Source: Ovis canadensis
Lineage: Eukaryota > Chordata > Mammalia > Artiodactyla > Bovidae
Length of the DNA: 64,000 bases
Assembly (NCBI RefSeq): GCF_042477335.2
Contig: NC_091247.1
Coordinates: 5,602,501 to 5,666,500, forward strand
Direction: 5' to 3'
Part shown: in pieces, positions 40,901-49,109 of the stretch
Layout: every line of letters begins with the position of its first letter
Position numbering within the stretch: position 1 is the stretch's first letter
Position numbers and translations under genes: made by a program
Notes under the pieces: generated by a model
Seen by the model: only the letters and a program-made list of their open reading frames with translations
What the model was told of the DNA's origin: nothing
Databases searched by the model: none

Positions 40901-43619
40901 TCTCTAGTGACAATCGTTGTAGGGACCTGGAACAGAGCAGGCATCTCTGCTCCCAGTTCAGGAAGGGGAAGATAAGATTCTGCCAGACAAAGGGGTCTGG
41001 TTCAGGATGAACAGCCAGCCTATCTCAGACCTTGCCCCTGGTTTCCACTCCTGCACCTTGTAGTCCCAAACAAACCAATGATAACAATCAAGACAGCAGG
41101 CAGCTCTCCTGTGTACTCTACATAGATTATCTCAGCTGAAAAATCACAACAAACATATTACCATTATCTCAAGAGGCTTGCCCAAGGTCACAGAGCCAGT
41201 GAACACCCCCCTCCACCCATGACTCTCAACTATGGTGGGACAAACTTGCTGCTGTGGTAGGGAACAGCTCAAGCTTCTAGTTTCATCCTGGTGCCTCCTT
41301 CCTTGGGAGCCCAGAGCCTAGATCCCAGCAGCCCAGCCTGGGCTCCCACAGTGGATCTCAGAATAGCATCCAGGCAGGGAAAGGACACTAGACCAGAAGT
41401 TCTGCCACTGGCCTCTGTGAAGCCTTGGCCAGTGGCTTGCCCTCTCTGGGCGTAGGGGTCCCAAGGTGGTTAGACATAGCCCTCTCTCGTTCACCATCTC
41501 CAATCTCAGTGCTGTCCAGACTGGCCCCTGAGAGCCACAGTCCCTCCCTTTTCTGAGCCAAGTCAGCACACCTCCCAGAACAGCCCTGTAGCCTCACCCC
41601 CACCCCATGTAGTCGCCCCATCCCCCACGGGCAGGGTTGGCATGGAAAGTCCCACACACTCTCCGCTCCGCTGGTCTGTCCAACTATAGTCACCTCTCTC
41701 CCATCTCCAGCTGTCTCTGGCTCGGGGTCCTCCGGCTGTGGGTGGATTCAACTGGCTTGGAACCCGGCCGGCTGAGTGGCCCAGGGGGCTGTATGAGGTC
41801 AGGGTTCCAGGCTCCTGTCCAGAGGGCAAAAGCAGCCAACACCAAGGCTGGGCCAGCTGCGACGGGACCTGGGAGGGAGCCCAGCAGCCTGGACCCCTGA
41901 GAGTCCCAGCCAGACGTCCAGGTCCGGACATCCAGCTGTGCTCAAGAAGGCACCAAGAGGCCAGGCGTAGGATGATGACAAGGGGGCCAGAGTTTAACCT
42001 GGTGGGACTCTGGGGTCTCCAGAGCCCTCCAAGGGTTTCCTACTGGTGGAGTGAAACCAGGTAGGCTGCCTAGTTCTAGACAGTCCATGGAAGTCAGACT
42101 GCAAGCCCTGGGTGAGAGTTAATACTACATTTGTGCCACAGCCCTCGGACCCGCCTCCACACGGCCTCCCCCCAGGACCCCGCGGACCCTCACCACTGTC
42201 CACTTGGGACTCTGAGCCGCACTTGGATCTTGGATGCCCAGCAGCCCAAGGGAACCAGCAGGGGAAATGTCCAGCCTTGTTTCAGTGGGCATGACTCTGC
42301 CACCGGTTAGAAACCTGGGACATCCTCCTCAAGAAGTCATCCGAATATCACCCATGGAGGTCTTCTCTCCTGCTGGGCCAGGTGCTGGACCAATCACAAG
42401 ACGTTCCTTCCCTTACAGAGCCTTCGGGGGACCCAGGCTCTGCGAGGAGAGGTCCTTGCTACGGACCGCAGAACTGGTACATGGTGGAGACCAGATCTGA
42501 GCCCAGGGCTTGTGGTGCTGCCTTCGAGTTCTGACCAATCCGAGCAGGCCCGACAGTTTTCCCTTTCTTCCAGAGTTTAAATGTAGTCTTTAAGCAAAGG
42601 TCTAAAACGTCCCATTGTGTGTCTGGCAAGAGCCGGAAGGATTTCTTTATAGAAATCCACCAGGACCAGGATGAAAAGCATCAAGTATCTAAGGCAACCT
42701 TTCCTAAAAGCGCTGGAGCGAGAAGGAGTTGTGGGAGTGGGGGAGCCAGCCAGGAGGCCAACATTTTCTGGGGGGCGAGATCACTGGCCTGTGAGTCTGG
42801 AGCCCGGGGTCCTAACAGCAGCCTGATCCAGACTTGCTGTGCCACCTTGGGCCGCTACCTCACCTCTCTGAGCCTCTCTTCCCTCCCCCGCTGTAAAACA
42901 GGGGACAACTCAGACATCGGGGGGCCCTTCCAGTGCCAAGTCCCTGCGCCAGATCCCAGGCCAGCTCCGGGGGTGGCCAGGGCGGGTGAACTGGGCTGGC
43001 ATCAGAGCTCCAGAGAGGGCCCCACCTCCCTAGTCTGAGAGGGACAACTTGCAACCCGAGACCAGAGGGAGGTGGAGGGGCTGGAGGGGGACCTACCTGG
43101 AGGCGCCGAGACAGGGCTGGAGGGAGGAAATTGGGGAAAGCCGGGGAGAAGGAGGGGGGTTGATTTTGCAGCCAGCACAGCCTCGCAGACGGAGGTGGGA
43201 CCCACCCCACGGGGCGCTCGGAGATTTGGGGGCGACTGGCACGCTGCCCTGGGGGGCAGCGTGGAGCTGGAAAAGCGAAGGCAGCGGCGCGCGCTTACCC
43301 GGTTGATCTCGGCCAGCCTCCTCTCCTGCCGGGCTTTGAGCAAACCGAAGGCTTTCCCTCCTGGAGGAGACAAAGAGGCGGCCGGGGAAGCCGGGGGGGT
43401 CTCTCTCCGGGCCGCGCGCCCTCGGCCCGCGCCCACTCCCCGCGCGCCGCAGACCCCACCGAGCGCCCCGCGCGCACAGGTGGCGGGCGGGGGCCACCAG
43501 GCGCGGGCCGGGGGGGTGGCGGAGGCGCGGGCGGGCGGGCAGGGGGCGGGGCAGGGGCGCGGGCCGGCGCGGGGACCGCGATGCCTACCTTGGAACCTGT
43601 TGCTGAGCGCGACCGACAT
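19872..43619 (-). CDS. AIF1L: AIF1L (allograft inflammatory factor 1-like, IBA2), complete coding region in six exons
   Basis: AIF1L is a small cytosolic EF-hand protein, paralogue of AIF1/IBA1, that binds and bundles F-actin and localises to actin-rich structures. The exons 43619-43589, 43360-43299, 28028-27962, 25528-25487, 23630-23468 and 19959-19872 add to 453 bases: 150 residues plus stop, exactly the human length. The protein begins [20 protein letters not shown] and ends [11 protein letters not shown]. The first EF-hand loop is [12 protein letters not shown] (about residues 58-69). The second pseudo-EF region is around [16 protein letters not shown]. The mature protein has no signal peptide or membrane segment. 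The gene lies tandem between LAMC3 and NUP214 as in human. Exon 1 and 2 sit in a CpG island; intron 2 is 15.3 kb. All splice sites are GT/AG and phases agree. Confidence 0.97.
20128..20232 (-). repeat. MIR SINE
   Basis: The reverse MIR core is seen as TCCCATTTTACAGAGGAGAA and CACTGAGGTGCC, then an ATGAGATTCCAGACTT-type end. It is old and diverged. Confidence 0.5.
20989..21371 (+). repeat. CHR-type SINE with expanded internal repeats
   Basis: It starts GGGACTTCCCTAGTGGTGCA and ends AGCCAAAAATAAATAAGCAA. The middle repeats the TGAGCTGCAACT/CTGCAACTGCTGAAG theme several times, so this copy is longer than its neighbours (about 380 bases). Confidence 0.75.
22098..22535 (+). repeat. L1 3' UTR split by a SINE
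   Basis: L1 3' end sequence (ATTTACTGTATAGCAAAGAG) stops at about 22223 and resumes at about 22455 (ATCACTTTGCTATAGACCTG, ATCATAAATCAACTGTTTCA). The Bov-tA at 22224-22452 is inserted between. Confidence 0.7.
22224..22452 (+). repeat. Bov-tA SINE nested in L1
   Basis: It starts GGGCTTCCAAGATGGCACCA and ends GACACGACTGAAGTGACTCA followed by a CAC/GCAC-rich tail. Confidence 0.85.
22840..23060 (+). repeat. CHR-type SINE
   Basis: It starts GGAACTTCCCTGGTGGTCCA, then GTCGGGGAACTAAGAGCCAC, and ends in T/A-rich runs including a 13-A stretch. Confidence 0.8.
23468..23630 (-). CDS. AIF1L: AIF1L exon 5
   Basis: A 163-base exon reads [20 protein letters not shown], then [20 protein letters not shown], then [14 protein letters not shown], with Leu split 2/1 at GTGAGT. 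It contains the second EF-hand region. Confidence 0.97.
23840..24000 (+). repeat. MIR SINE
   Basis: The MIR core is seen around GGTTTGGAATCCAGCTCTGC and GGGCAAACTCCTTAACCTCT. Confidence 0.6.
24560..24900 (+). repeat. Possible old L1-like fragment
   Basis: AATGGAATATTATGCAGCCA and neighbouring words resemble old L1 3' sequence. The assignment is weak. Confidence 0.35.
25076..25292 (+). repeat. Bov-tA SINE
   Basis: It starts GTTTCCCTGGCGGTTCAGAT and ends CAGACGTGACTGAATGACGA. It is close to full length. Confidence 0.88.
25487..25528 (-). CDS. AIF1L: AIF1L exon 4
   Basis: A 42-base microexon-sized exon reads [14 protein letters not shown] plus one base. It carries the start of the first EF-hand loop. 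The acceptor is TTCCAG and the donor GTAAGT. Confidence 0.96.
25529..27961 (-). other. AIF1L: AIF1L intron 3
   Basis: GC-rich unique sequence with a CT-rich tract at 26950-26995 and a MIR at 27010-27150. Long stop-free frames are present at 27.2-28.2 kb on both strands, explained by base composition. No further exon was recognised. Confidence 0.6.
27010..27150 (+). repeat. MIR SINE
   Basis: A well-preserved MIR core: GTTCAAGCCCCAGCTCTGCC, then AGCTGTGTGACCCCAGGCAA and CTGAGCCTGAGTTTCTTCAT. Confidence 0.75.
27962..28028 (-). CDS. AIF1L: AIF1L exon 3
   Basis: A 67-base exon reads [20 protein letters not shown] then FK plus one base, before GTGAGC. The acceptor is CCATAG. Confidence 0.96.
28476..28802 (+). 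repeat. BovB (RTE) LINE 3' end
   Basis: It begins GGAGATCCAACCAATCCATT and ends GTGACTGAACTGAACTGAAC. Read through, it encodes the BovB C-terminal [20 protein letters not shown]-type peptide with interruptions. Confidence 0.88.
29308..29484 (-). repeat. BovA-type SINE
   Basis: The reverse BovA body runs GAAAGTGTTAGTTGTCCAGT to ATCGAACTCAGGTCTCCTGT; the tRNA head is mostly absent. Confidence 0.82.
29788..29910 (+). repeat. CHR-type SINE, shortened
   Basis: It starts GGACCTCCCTGGCAGTCCAG and ends CAGTGTGGCCAAAAACATTA with an A-rich tail. Confidence 0.72.
31079..31110 (-). other. C-rich tract, G-quadruplex-prone on the gene-sense strand
   Basis: Four long C runs on the plus strand are separated by single A or T bases. 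The pre-mRNA strand of AIF1L intron 2 is therefore G-run rich. Confidence 0.6.
31690..32110 (+). repeat. Probable endogenous-retrovirus solo LTR
   Basis: The segment has a TATA-like CTATAAAAACTGACA at about 31845, an AGTAAA signal at 31930 and a downstream U5-like region (CATTAAGTCCTGAGACCAAG). This resembles ruminant ERV LTRs. No gag, pol or env sequence is adjacent. Ends are approximate. Confidence 0.5.
32690..32750. mobile_element. Mariner-derived MITE
   Basis: Inverted ends TGGGTTGGCCAAAA and TTTTTGGCCAAT flank a short core with ATAATAAAACCTAAATG. This is the internally deleted mariner family common in ruminants; it has no transposase. Confidence 0.75.
32824..33360 (+). repeat. BovB (RTE) LINE 3' portion with BovA join
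   Basis: A short BovA-like stretch (32825-32878) leads into the RTE C-terminal coding remnant: [20 protein letters not shown] and AFELWCW. It is followed by the usual BovB tail ending GTCGGACACGACTGAACAAC. Frame breaks make it non-functional. Confidence 0.85.
34165..34303 (+). repeat. BovA-type SINE fragment
   Basis: The BovA body includes GCCCACTCCAGTATTCTTGC and GTCCATGGGGTCGCAAGAG, with an ACC-repeat tail. Confidence 0.82.
34312..34727 (+). repeat. MIR SINE split by a Bov element
   Basis: The MIR 5' half (to CCTCAGTTTCCTCATCTCTG, about 34407) and 3' half (from GTTACCTCATAGGCTTGTCC to AATTAATGTTAGCAAT) flank the SINE at 34410-34604. Confidence 0.72.
34410..34604 (-). repeat. Bov-tA SINE nested in MIR
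   Basis: The reverse element runs CACTCAGTCGTGTCCAACTC to TGTGCCACCTGGGAAG. Confidence 0.83.
34728..34785 (+). repeat. BovB tail fragment
   Basis: Only the terminal piece is present: CCTGGCATGCTGCAGTTCAT then GGGGTTGCACGATTTAG. Confidence 0.6.
35655..35845 (+). repeat. MIR SINE
   Basis: A long MIR: CTCAAATCCCAGTTCCAGCA, AGCTCTGTGGCCCAGGGCAA and CAGTTTTCTCATCTGTGAAA. Confidence 0.75.
35855..36067 (-). repeat. Bov-tA SINE
   Basis: The reverse element runs CTTAGTCACTCAGTCATGTC to GAGCCACCAGGGAAGCCCAG. GTATA sequence occurs on both sides. Confidence 0.88.
37465..37690 (+). repeat. MIR SINE
   Basis: The MIR core is seen in CCCGACTCTGTCACTTCCTG and GAGCCTCTGTTTCCTCATCT. Confidence 0.7.
37977..39715. 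repeat. 1.74-kb AC/GT-rich compound microsatellite
   Basis: The plus strand is almost entirely A and C with spaced AG, AT and GC interruptions. Units such as CACACAGACACACACAGAGA are re-used. Longer modules are duplicated: a 136-bp module is repeated nearly identically at 39281 and 39417, and an about 180-bp module at about 38610 and 38790. It lies in AIF1L intron 2, so the pre-mRNA is UG-rich. Long open frames here are a low-complexity artefact. Confidence 0.95.
39795..39998 (-). repeat. Bov-tA SINE
   Basis: The reverse element runs TGTCATGCTCAGTTGCTTCG to CTGAGCCACCTGGGGAGCCT, just beyond the microsatellite. Confidence 0.85.
40572..40792 (+). repeat. BovB (RTE) LINE 3' end
   Basis: It runs GTCGCTGACTCATTGGAAAA to GAGCTACTGAACAACAAGAA. 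It is short and 5'-truncated. Confidence 0.82.
41105..41225 (-). repeat. MIR-like SINE
   Basis: The reverse MIR core includes CTTGCCCAAGGTCACAGAGC. It is diverged. Confidence 0.5.
42795..42915 (+). repeat. MIR-like SINE
   Basis: The MIR core includes TTGCTGTGCCACCTTGGGCC and CTCTGAGCCTCTCTTCCCTC. Confidence 0.5.
43299..43360 (-). CDS. AIF1L: AIF1L exon 2
   Basis: A CTCCAG acceptor and GTAAGC donor bound 62 bases encoding [20 protein letters not shown] then R. It ends at phase 0. Confidence 0.96.
43589..43619 (-). CDS. AIF1L: AIF1L exon 1, coding part
   Basis: The ATG at 43619-43617 follows CACC (A at -3). It reads [10 protein letters not shown] plus one base before a GTAGGC donor. Human has MSGEL; mouse-type orthologues have MSVAL. 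Confidence 0.95.
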
Positions 43620-44457
43620 GGTGAGCACACGGCTCCCGCCGGCTCGGGGCTTCGCGGCCGCCAGCGAGGGACGAGGAGGAGGGGCGGGCGCCTGGTCCGA
43701 GCTCGCGCGGCGTGTGGCGGCGGGACCGAGGGGCGGAGGGATGGCGCGGGCGGCGGGACACTCCCCTCCCCCCTCCCTCGCCGCCCGGCCCGCCCCGCTT
43801 CCCCTCCCCTCTGCTCCCCGCCGCCGGCATCAAAGCGGCTATTATGCGGGACGCCGAGCCCGCCGGCCGGCCCCTCTGCTGCAGGACGCGGAAAATGCTC
43901 CGCGCTGGGGCCTCCCGGGAGCGCCTCCCTCTCGCTTCGTCCCCGGGACCTCTTCCAGTCCGTTCCCGTTCAGGCCGCGGTTTACCGTTGAACGGACGGG
44001 GACGACCTTAGTACTCACTTCGTGGAATGACTCTGAGGATCCATCCAATGCAGGTCCCAGTTGCCGGGAGTTGAACTCTCCTTTCGCCTTTTGCGCAGCA
44101 CGTACTTTCAGAAAGGCAGGCCCAAAGTTCCCAAACTTTCCTCTTAACTCTTGAAAGATGTACACGCTTGTAGCTTGCTGAGAAAACGCATAACGACAGT
44201 GTCTCTCGGGTATCACCAACACTTGAAATCAATTAGAACGAGTTGGTGTTTTGTTTATAAAACCTTTTCCTTGATCACTCACTGGCACCAACGCAGGATA
44301 TATATGTTACATCATTTAATCCTCAAAACTTTGTGAAATAGGACTGCACCGCTCCACGTTATAGAAAAGTCAGAAAGTTGGAGCCTGGAGTACAAGTCCA
44401 CCAGGATGATAAACCAAGCCTCTAGTTTCTGAAACAGCAGGTCTCAAGAACTGGAAG

Positions 44458-44700
44458 AAAGTGAAAAGTGGTTAGTCCCTCAATCGTGTGCAACTCTTTG
44501 CAACCCCATGGACAGTAGCCCTCCAGGCTCCTCTGTCCGTGGAATTCTCCAGGCAAGAATATTGCAATGAATAGCCATTCCCATCTCGGGGGGGGGGGGG
44601 GGGGGGGGGGGGGGGGATCTTCCTGACCCAGGGATTGAACCTGAGTCTCCTGAATTGCAGGCAGATTCTTTACCGTGGAGACACCAGGGAATCCCCAGTG
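44458..44700 (-). repeat. Bov-tA SINE with internal poly-G
   Basis: A normal reverse Bov-tA (GAAAAGTGGTTAGTCCCTCA to ACACCAGGGAATCCCC), except that the usual CTTCTCCAGGGGATC is replaced by CTC, a 29-G run and ATC. Confidence 0.85.
44588..44616 (+). repeat. Poly-G run, 29 bases
   Basis: An uninterrupted G homopolymer inside a SINE, about 970 bases upstream of the AIF1L ATG. It could be a real expansion or an assembly artefact. Confidence 0.9.
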
Positions 44701-45059
44701 GCCCTCCTAACAATTAATTATGCATGGGTCACAGCACTGACAGGGACTAGGACAGGCGAACAGCATACCTGGTCACCGCTTCCCACCCACACGCCCACTG
44801 AATGAGCAGGTCCCTGGGGACTGGGTGCAGAAAGCCTCCATTTTCACCCCTAGGATTGAAGTCCTGGGGCCAGCTGATTCCCTTTTTTTTCTGCTGCTGC
44901 CTCTGAGGAGGGAAGTGGCTAGGCTGTCCCAAAGGAGAGGACTACACAGGTGGAGATTGGTGGAGATGGGACAACCCAAGGTGGAGATTGATGCCAGGGC
45001 AGCAGGTCCCACCTCCCCAGCACAGCCAGTTATTCTCCAGAGGCCCATTCACCCCTACT

Positions 45060-45190
45060 TAGGGTTTGGATATAGGCCAGCTGTGTGACCTTGGTCAAGG
45101 TACTTGACCTCTCTGAGCCTCAGTCTCCTGGTCTGCAGAATGGAGGAAACAATGCTTCTCACCCAGCTGGGGCTATTATAAATTTTATTA
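45060..45190 (+). repeat. MIR SINE
   Basis: The MIR core is seen in GCTGTGTGACCTTGGTCAAG and CCTCTCTGAGCCTCAGTCTC. Confidence 0.75.
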
Positions 45191-45281
45191 CCATGAGGGT
45201 GGTTTAAGCAGGTAGAAATTATAACCCTGGGTTAAAAGGAGATACTCCGTCTGGACACCAGAGAAGAGAGCGGACTTAGAA

Positions 45282-45498
45282 TGTTTATTGTTTTAGTCGC
45301 TAAGTCCTGTCCAACTCTTTTTCGACGCCATGGACTAGCCCACCAGGATCCTCTTTCCATGGGGATTTCCCAGGCAAGAATACTGGAGTGGGTTGCCATT
45401 TCCTTCTCCAGGGCATCTTCCCAACCCGGGGATCGAACCTGCATCTTGTGCACGGTAGGTGGGTTCTTTACCACTGAGCCACTAGGGAAGCCCCAAAG
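45282..45498 (-). repeat. Bov-tA SINE
   Basis: The reverse element runs TTAGTCGCTAAGTCCTGTCC to GAGCCACTAGGGAAGCCCCA. Confidence 0.87.
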
Positions 45499-46291
45499 TA
45501 TAGGCCCGTCCCTGGGTGGGCCCGAACCAGCAACCTTTCGGTTAACATCCAAACTTAGAATGGGGCCCTGATCATGCCCTTCCTGATCGAGGCTCAGACA
45601 GCTGTTTGCCCTGGGTGTTGGGCTGGTTGGTTCTGCAGGGCAGAGGCTGCCCTGTCGTCCACTGCTCAGCTGCTGGGCTGCATGCCTAGCCAGATGTTCA
45701 GCAACTGCCGCATTCCACCCAGCCACAGCCCCACCTCTGGGGCCAGAGAACAGCTCTCCACACCAGGCACGCCTGGACTGCATGAGTCACGAGATGTCAG
45801 GCCCGAGGTACGTCACCACGGAGCAGAGAAGAAGCCTGTTCTCCACCCGTCGGGGATGCTGGGACAGGGCTTTGCTGAGCCCCCTATGGCTTGGGCAGAT
45901 AAAAGTGGAATGCCAAGAGCAGGCATCAGAGCAGCTGTGTGCCTCTGTCAGCCAGGAAGAGGGGTTGGGGGGCATCAGACCCTGCCCTAGAGGTCTTCAA
46001 AGAACCCCCATCTCCTTGGCACCACTTACACAGGCATCAATCATCAAACTCTCGGGAGAGTAAAACCCTCCTGCTTTGGCCTCCCCACCCAGATCTACCT
46101 GGTCCCTCCTCGGGTCACTGTTGTGCACCATGTCACCCCGCACCCCGCCAACCCTGGCCTCGGCTTTTGGTTTCTCCATGGAGGAGCACACCTCTTCTCT
46201 GAATGCTGTCCCCCAGAGGTTGGCAGAGATGGGAGAGGCACAGCCCAGCTCTCATTACGGCCTTGGGCCCAGAAAGAAAGGAAGTGTCAAA

Positions 46292-46482
46292 GTGCTAGGC
46301 GCTCAGTTGTGTCCGACTCTTGCAACCCGATGATACTGTAGCCCACCAGTATTCTCCAGGCAAGAATACTGGAGTGGGTTGCCATTCCCTTCTCCAGGGG
46401 ATCTTCCTGACCCAGGGATTGAACCTGGGTCTCCTGCACTGAAGGCAGATTCTTTACCATCTGAGCCACCAGGGAAGCCCAG
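46292..46482 (-). repeat. Bov-tA SINE
   Basis: The reverse element runs AGTGCTAGGCGCTCAGTTGT to GAGCCACCAGGGAAGCCCAG. Confidence 0.87.
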
Positions 46483-47164
46483 AGAGATCCTTGTTATTCT
46501 GACCAGGAGTAGGGGAATCTGGTTGAGCTGGGTTGGTCTCTCATGGAAAGCTGGAATCAGGACAGTTTCTAGCCTGTCTCTGCTAAGCATCTGACCTGAT
46601 GACGAGTCAACAGAGGGGCCACAGTGGGTCTGGGTGGAGACGGTAGGGGTAGTGAGGACATTCTCTTCCATCAAAGCACAGGAAAAGCAAAGAAAGCTGC
46701 TTTGTGGAGAGAAAAAAAGTAAACACAGAGAGAGCAGAGGCAGAGAACAAGGGGAAAGACAGAAAGGAGGGGAGAGGTAAGCCTCCGGCCCCTGGCCACA
46801 AATGCCCCTTTTCTGCTTAAACCAGAGCAGGAGGGGGTGCTCCTTGTGGTCAAGAGCCCTGACTGAGCATGCGCCAGAATCCCACCCTCAACCTGGGTTC
46901 CCAGAGTGACCCATGCAGGCCAGGCCCCCACCCTGCAAATGCTGGGCTGCTGCCCACTCTCCTGCCTGGAATGTTCCCTGCTGTCTCCCCACCCTTTGAG
47001 GCCTGGCCCCAAGCCCTCCTCTCCTCACTGGGGTCCCTCCTTGAGCCTTCCTGCACCACTGGACACCGGTGTTGAGTTCCTTTCCTGCCTCAGTGTCTCT
47101 AGCCTGAGCCAGGGGTCAGCTGAGAACCTCTCTGCACCCCACCCCACAGGCTCCCCCAGCCCCT

Positions 47165-47378
47165 GTGAAAGTGTGAAAGTGTTAGTCACTCAGTAGTGTC
47201 TGACCCCATGGACTGTAGCCCGCCAGGCTCCCCTGTCCGTGGAATTCTCCAGGCAAGAATACTGGAGTGGGTAGCCATGCCCTTTTCCAGGGGATCTTCC
47301 TGACCCAGGGATCGAAGCTGGGTCTCTCGCGTCACAAGTAATTTTTTTTTTACTGTCTGAGCCACCAGAGAAGCCCCC
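47165..47378 (-). repeat. Bov-tA SINE
   Basis: The reverse element runs GTGAAAGTGTGAAAGTGTTA to GAGCCACCAGAGAAGCCCCC, with a 10-T run near its head. Confidence 0.86.
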
Positions 47379-47614
47379 TCCCAGCCCCGAGACTTTGTCT
47401 AATAAGCCCCTTGAAGCAGAGAGGAGAGGGCGGATGGCTGGGGTCGCAGGACCCCTGCAGAGTCCCTGCGGTGGGAAGACACTGGCAAAGCCGGTGGGCT
47501 CAGCTCTGCCATCGTCCTAGCCCCTCACGTAGGCCGAGAGGCGTCACCAAATGTTCTGCCACCCGCTCGCTGGGTGCACCCACAGCCCAGGCCCCTGCTG
47601 GACCGGAGGCACAC

Positions 47615-48858
47615 CACCAGCTAGTAAAGGAGTCCTTTATTGCCACGTTAAACAGAACTGGTTAAACAGAGTTGGTCTGAGCTGCTGCCTGTCGCCCCTG
47701 CTGGGGGCGGGGGAGCCAGGAAGGGCATTGGGAAGGGGCTAGGCTCCTCCCCGTGCCAGGTGCCCACCCTCCCAGTGCCAGGGTCCTGCCATCTGCTGGA
47801 AGAGAGCCCAGGGAAGGGAAGGAGAGCCAGGAGGAGATGCCGAGACTCCTGGGCAGAGGTCGGCAGGGGGCCTGGCTGCATGGGGATTCCCCGGCATGAC
47901 AGGGTAGAAAGGCAGCCAGGCCTCCCCGCCAAGTGCCTGGCTGGGCCTGCCTTGTGGCAGGTGGGGCTGGCAGGGCTGCGCGGCCAGTTTGGGAAGTATT
48001 GATCGGTCAAAGGACAACCAGGGTTGGCAGGGTCACAAAGAGCTCCAAAACCCAGGCCCTCTCAGGCCATGAGACCCAGCTCTTTGGACAGGCCATGACC
48101 CCTTAAAGGGTCATGACCCTACAAGGGGCCTCGGGCCCAGGGTTGGCGGTTCCTTCAGTGAGTGCGACCCAGTCCCAGGATCTTGAGAAGGGAGGCACTC
48201 CTTGAAGCCAACAACGAGGCTCCTTCCCGGGTGGGCCACGCCCCAGCCAGCCGAGCAAGCAGGCTGCCCTGGGGCCCCAGGAGCCCTGGGCCTCAGCTTC
48301 CTCTGCCGAGAAGCCTTAGCATCTTGCAGCTCTTGACCTGCCTGGTCCCTCAGCTGGGCTGGGTGTTCATGGTGGATGAGAGATAGGTTAGAGGGGGCGC
48401 TGCAGGAGAGAGGGCAGGTCTGGAGACGGGGGCTGTGGCTGAACCCACCCTGGATCTCTGCAGATGGCCCCCGACTCAGCCTCCTGGGTACCGACCCTGC
48501 CCGGGTATGTCACAAGGTGTTCAGAGTCCAGCAGGGAGGCGCAGCACACATGGATGGACTAGTTCACGTGCGCGCTGTGCACACTCACAGGTGCCCACGT
48601 GTACCTGCACGCGTGCAGGCGTGTATGGCGTGGGAGTGCACGCTGTTGGGGGTGTGCACACCATAGCCGCCTGGGTGAGCTCTGAATGCACACTCACTCC
48701 TGCCGGAGGGGAGGGAGTGTGAGCACGGACTCGGGAGGGTGCGAAGCAGCAGGCTCTGGTGGGTGTGTCTGCACAGCGCACCTGCGGGGGTGTGCAGGCC
48801 CTGGGCCGGGGAGTGGGGGCACCTCAGGGTCTGGGGGCACCTCGGGGCCCGGCAGCCC
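47615..48858 (-). other. LAMC3: LAMC3 3' UTR (probable)
   Basis: The segment from the stop codon to a minus-strand AATAAA at 47641-47636 is about 1.2 kb and free of SINEs. It includes a GTGCACGC/GTGTGC-rich stretch at 48540-48700. The cleavage site is inferred. Confidence 0.55.
47636..47641 (-). terminator. LAMC3 polyadenylation signal (candidate)
   Basis: TTTATT on the plus strand reads AATAAA on the minus strand, about 1.22 kb after the LAMC3 stop. Confidence 0.5.
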
Positions 48859-49109
48859 TCACTGCCAGCTGGCACAGCTCCCGGGCAGGCTGTGCAGGAT
48901 GGCCTCCAAGTTCTGCTTGTCAGCGCGGATCTCTGCGAGGTCGCTCTCGAAGCTCTGGATCTGCAGCTCCTGCAGCTTGGACTCCTCCTCCAAGAGCCTC
49001 AGTTTCCCCTGCAGGGCCCCTGGGGGACCCAGCCGCAGCCTCAGACGCTCCAGTGCCCGCTGGGTCTCGTTCAGGGCCCTGGCTGGGGCTCTCTGGGTGT
49101 CTAGCGACC
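48859..49109 (-). CDS. LAMC3: LAMC3 last coding exon
   Basis: A TGTGCAG acceptor opens (R)[19 protein letters not shown], then [20 protein letters not shown], ending [12 protein letters not shown] with TGA at 48861-48859. The tail after the Cys is ASWQ, with no glutamate. Confidence 0.96.

Larger units (their letters stand above)
28029..43298 (-). other. AIF1L: AIF1L intron 2
   Basis: A 15.3 kb intron with listed SINE, BovB, LTR and MITE insertions and the 1.74 kb AC/GT microsatellite. Stretches without a named repeat (29.9-31.6, 32.15-32.65, 33.4-34.1, 34.8-35.6, 36.1-37.4, 40.0-40.5 and 40.8-42.8 kb) look like ordinary unique intron; I saw no exon in them. Confidence 0.7.
43000..44010 (-). 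promoter_or_regulatory. AIF1L: AIF1L CpG island and promoter
   Basis: Extremely GC- and CpG-rich sequence covers exons 1-2, the 228-base intron 1 and about 400 bases upstream. There is no clear TATA box. Many GGGCGG/CCCGCCC-type words suggest Sp1-driven, dispersed initiation. The start site is not resolvable. Stop-free frames here reflect composition. Confidence 0.8.
44010..47614. other. Intergenic region between AIF1L promoter and LAMC3 3' end
   Basis: About 3.6 kb of gene-free sequence with four Bov-tA copies, a MIR and unique segments. No exon was recognised. Confidence 0.65.

Noticed and set aside
43072-44154. 360-codon plus-strand frame over the AIF1L CpG island
   Set aside because: GC-rich sequence lacks stop codons by chance. 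The frame is antisense to AIF1L exons 1-2, and the peptide is low-complexity Ala/Gly/Pro/Arg.
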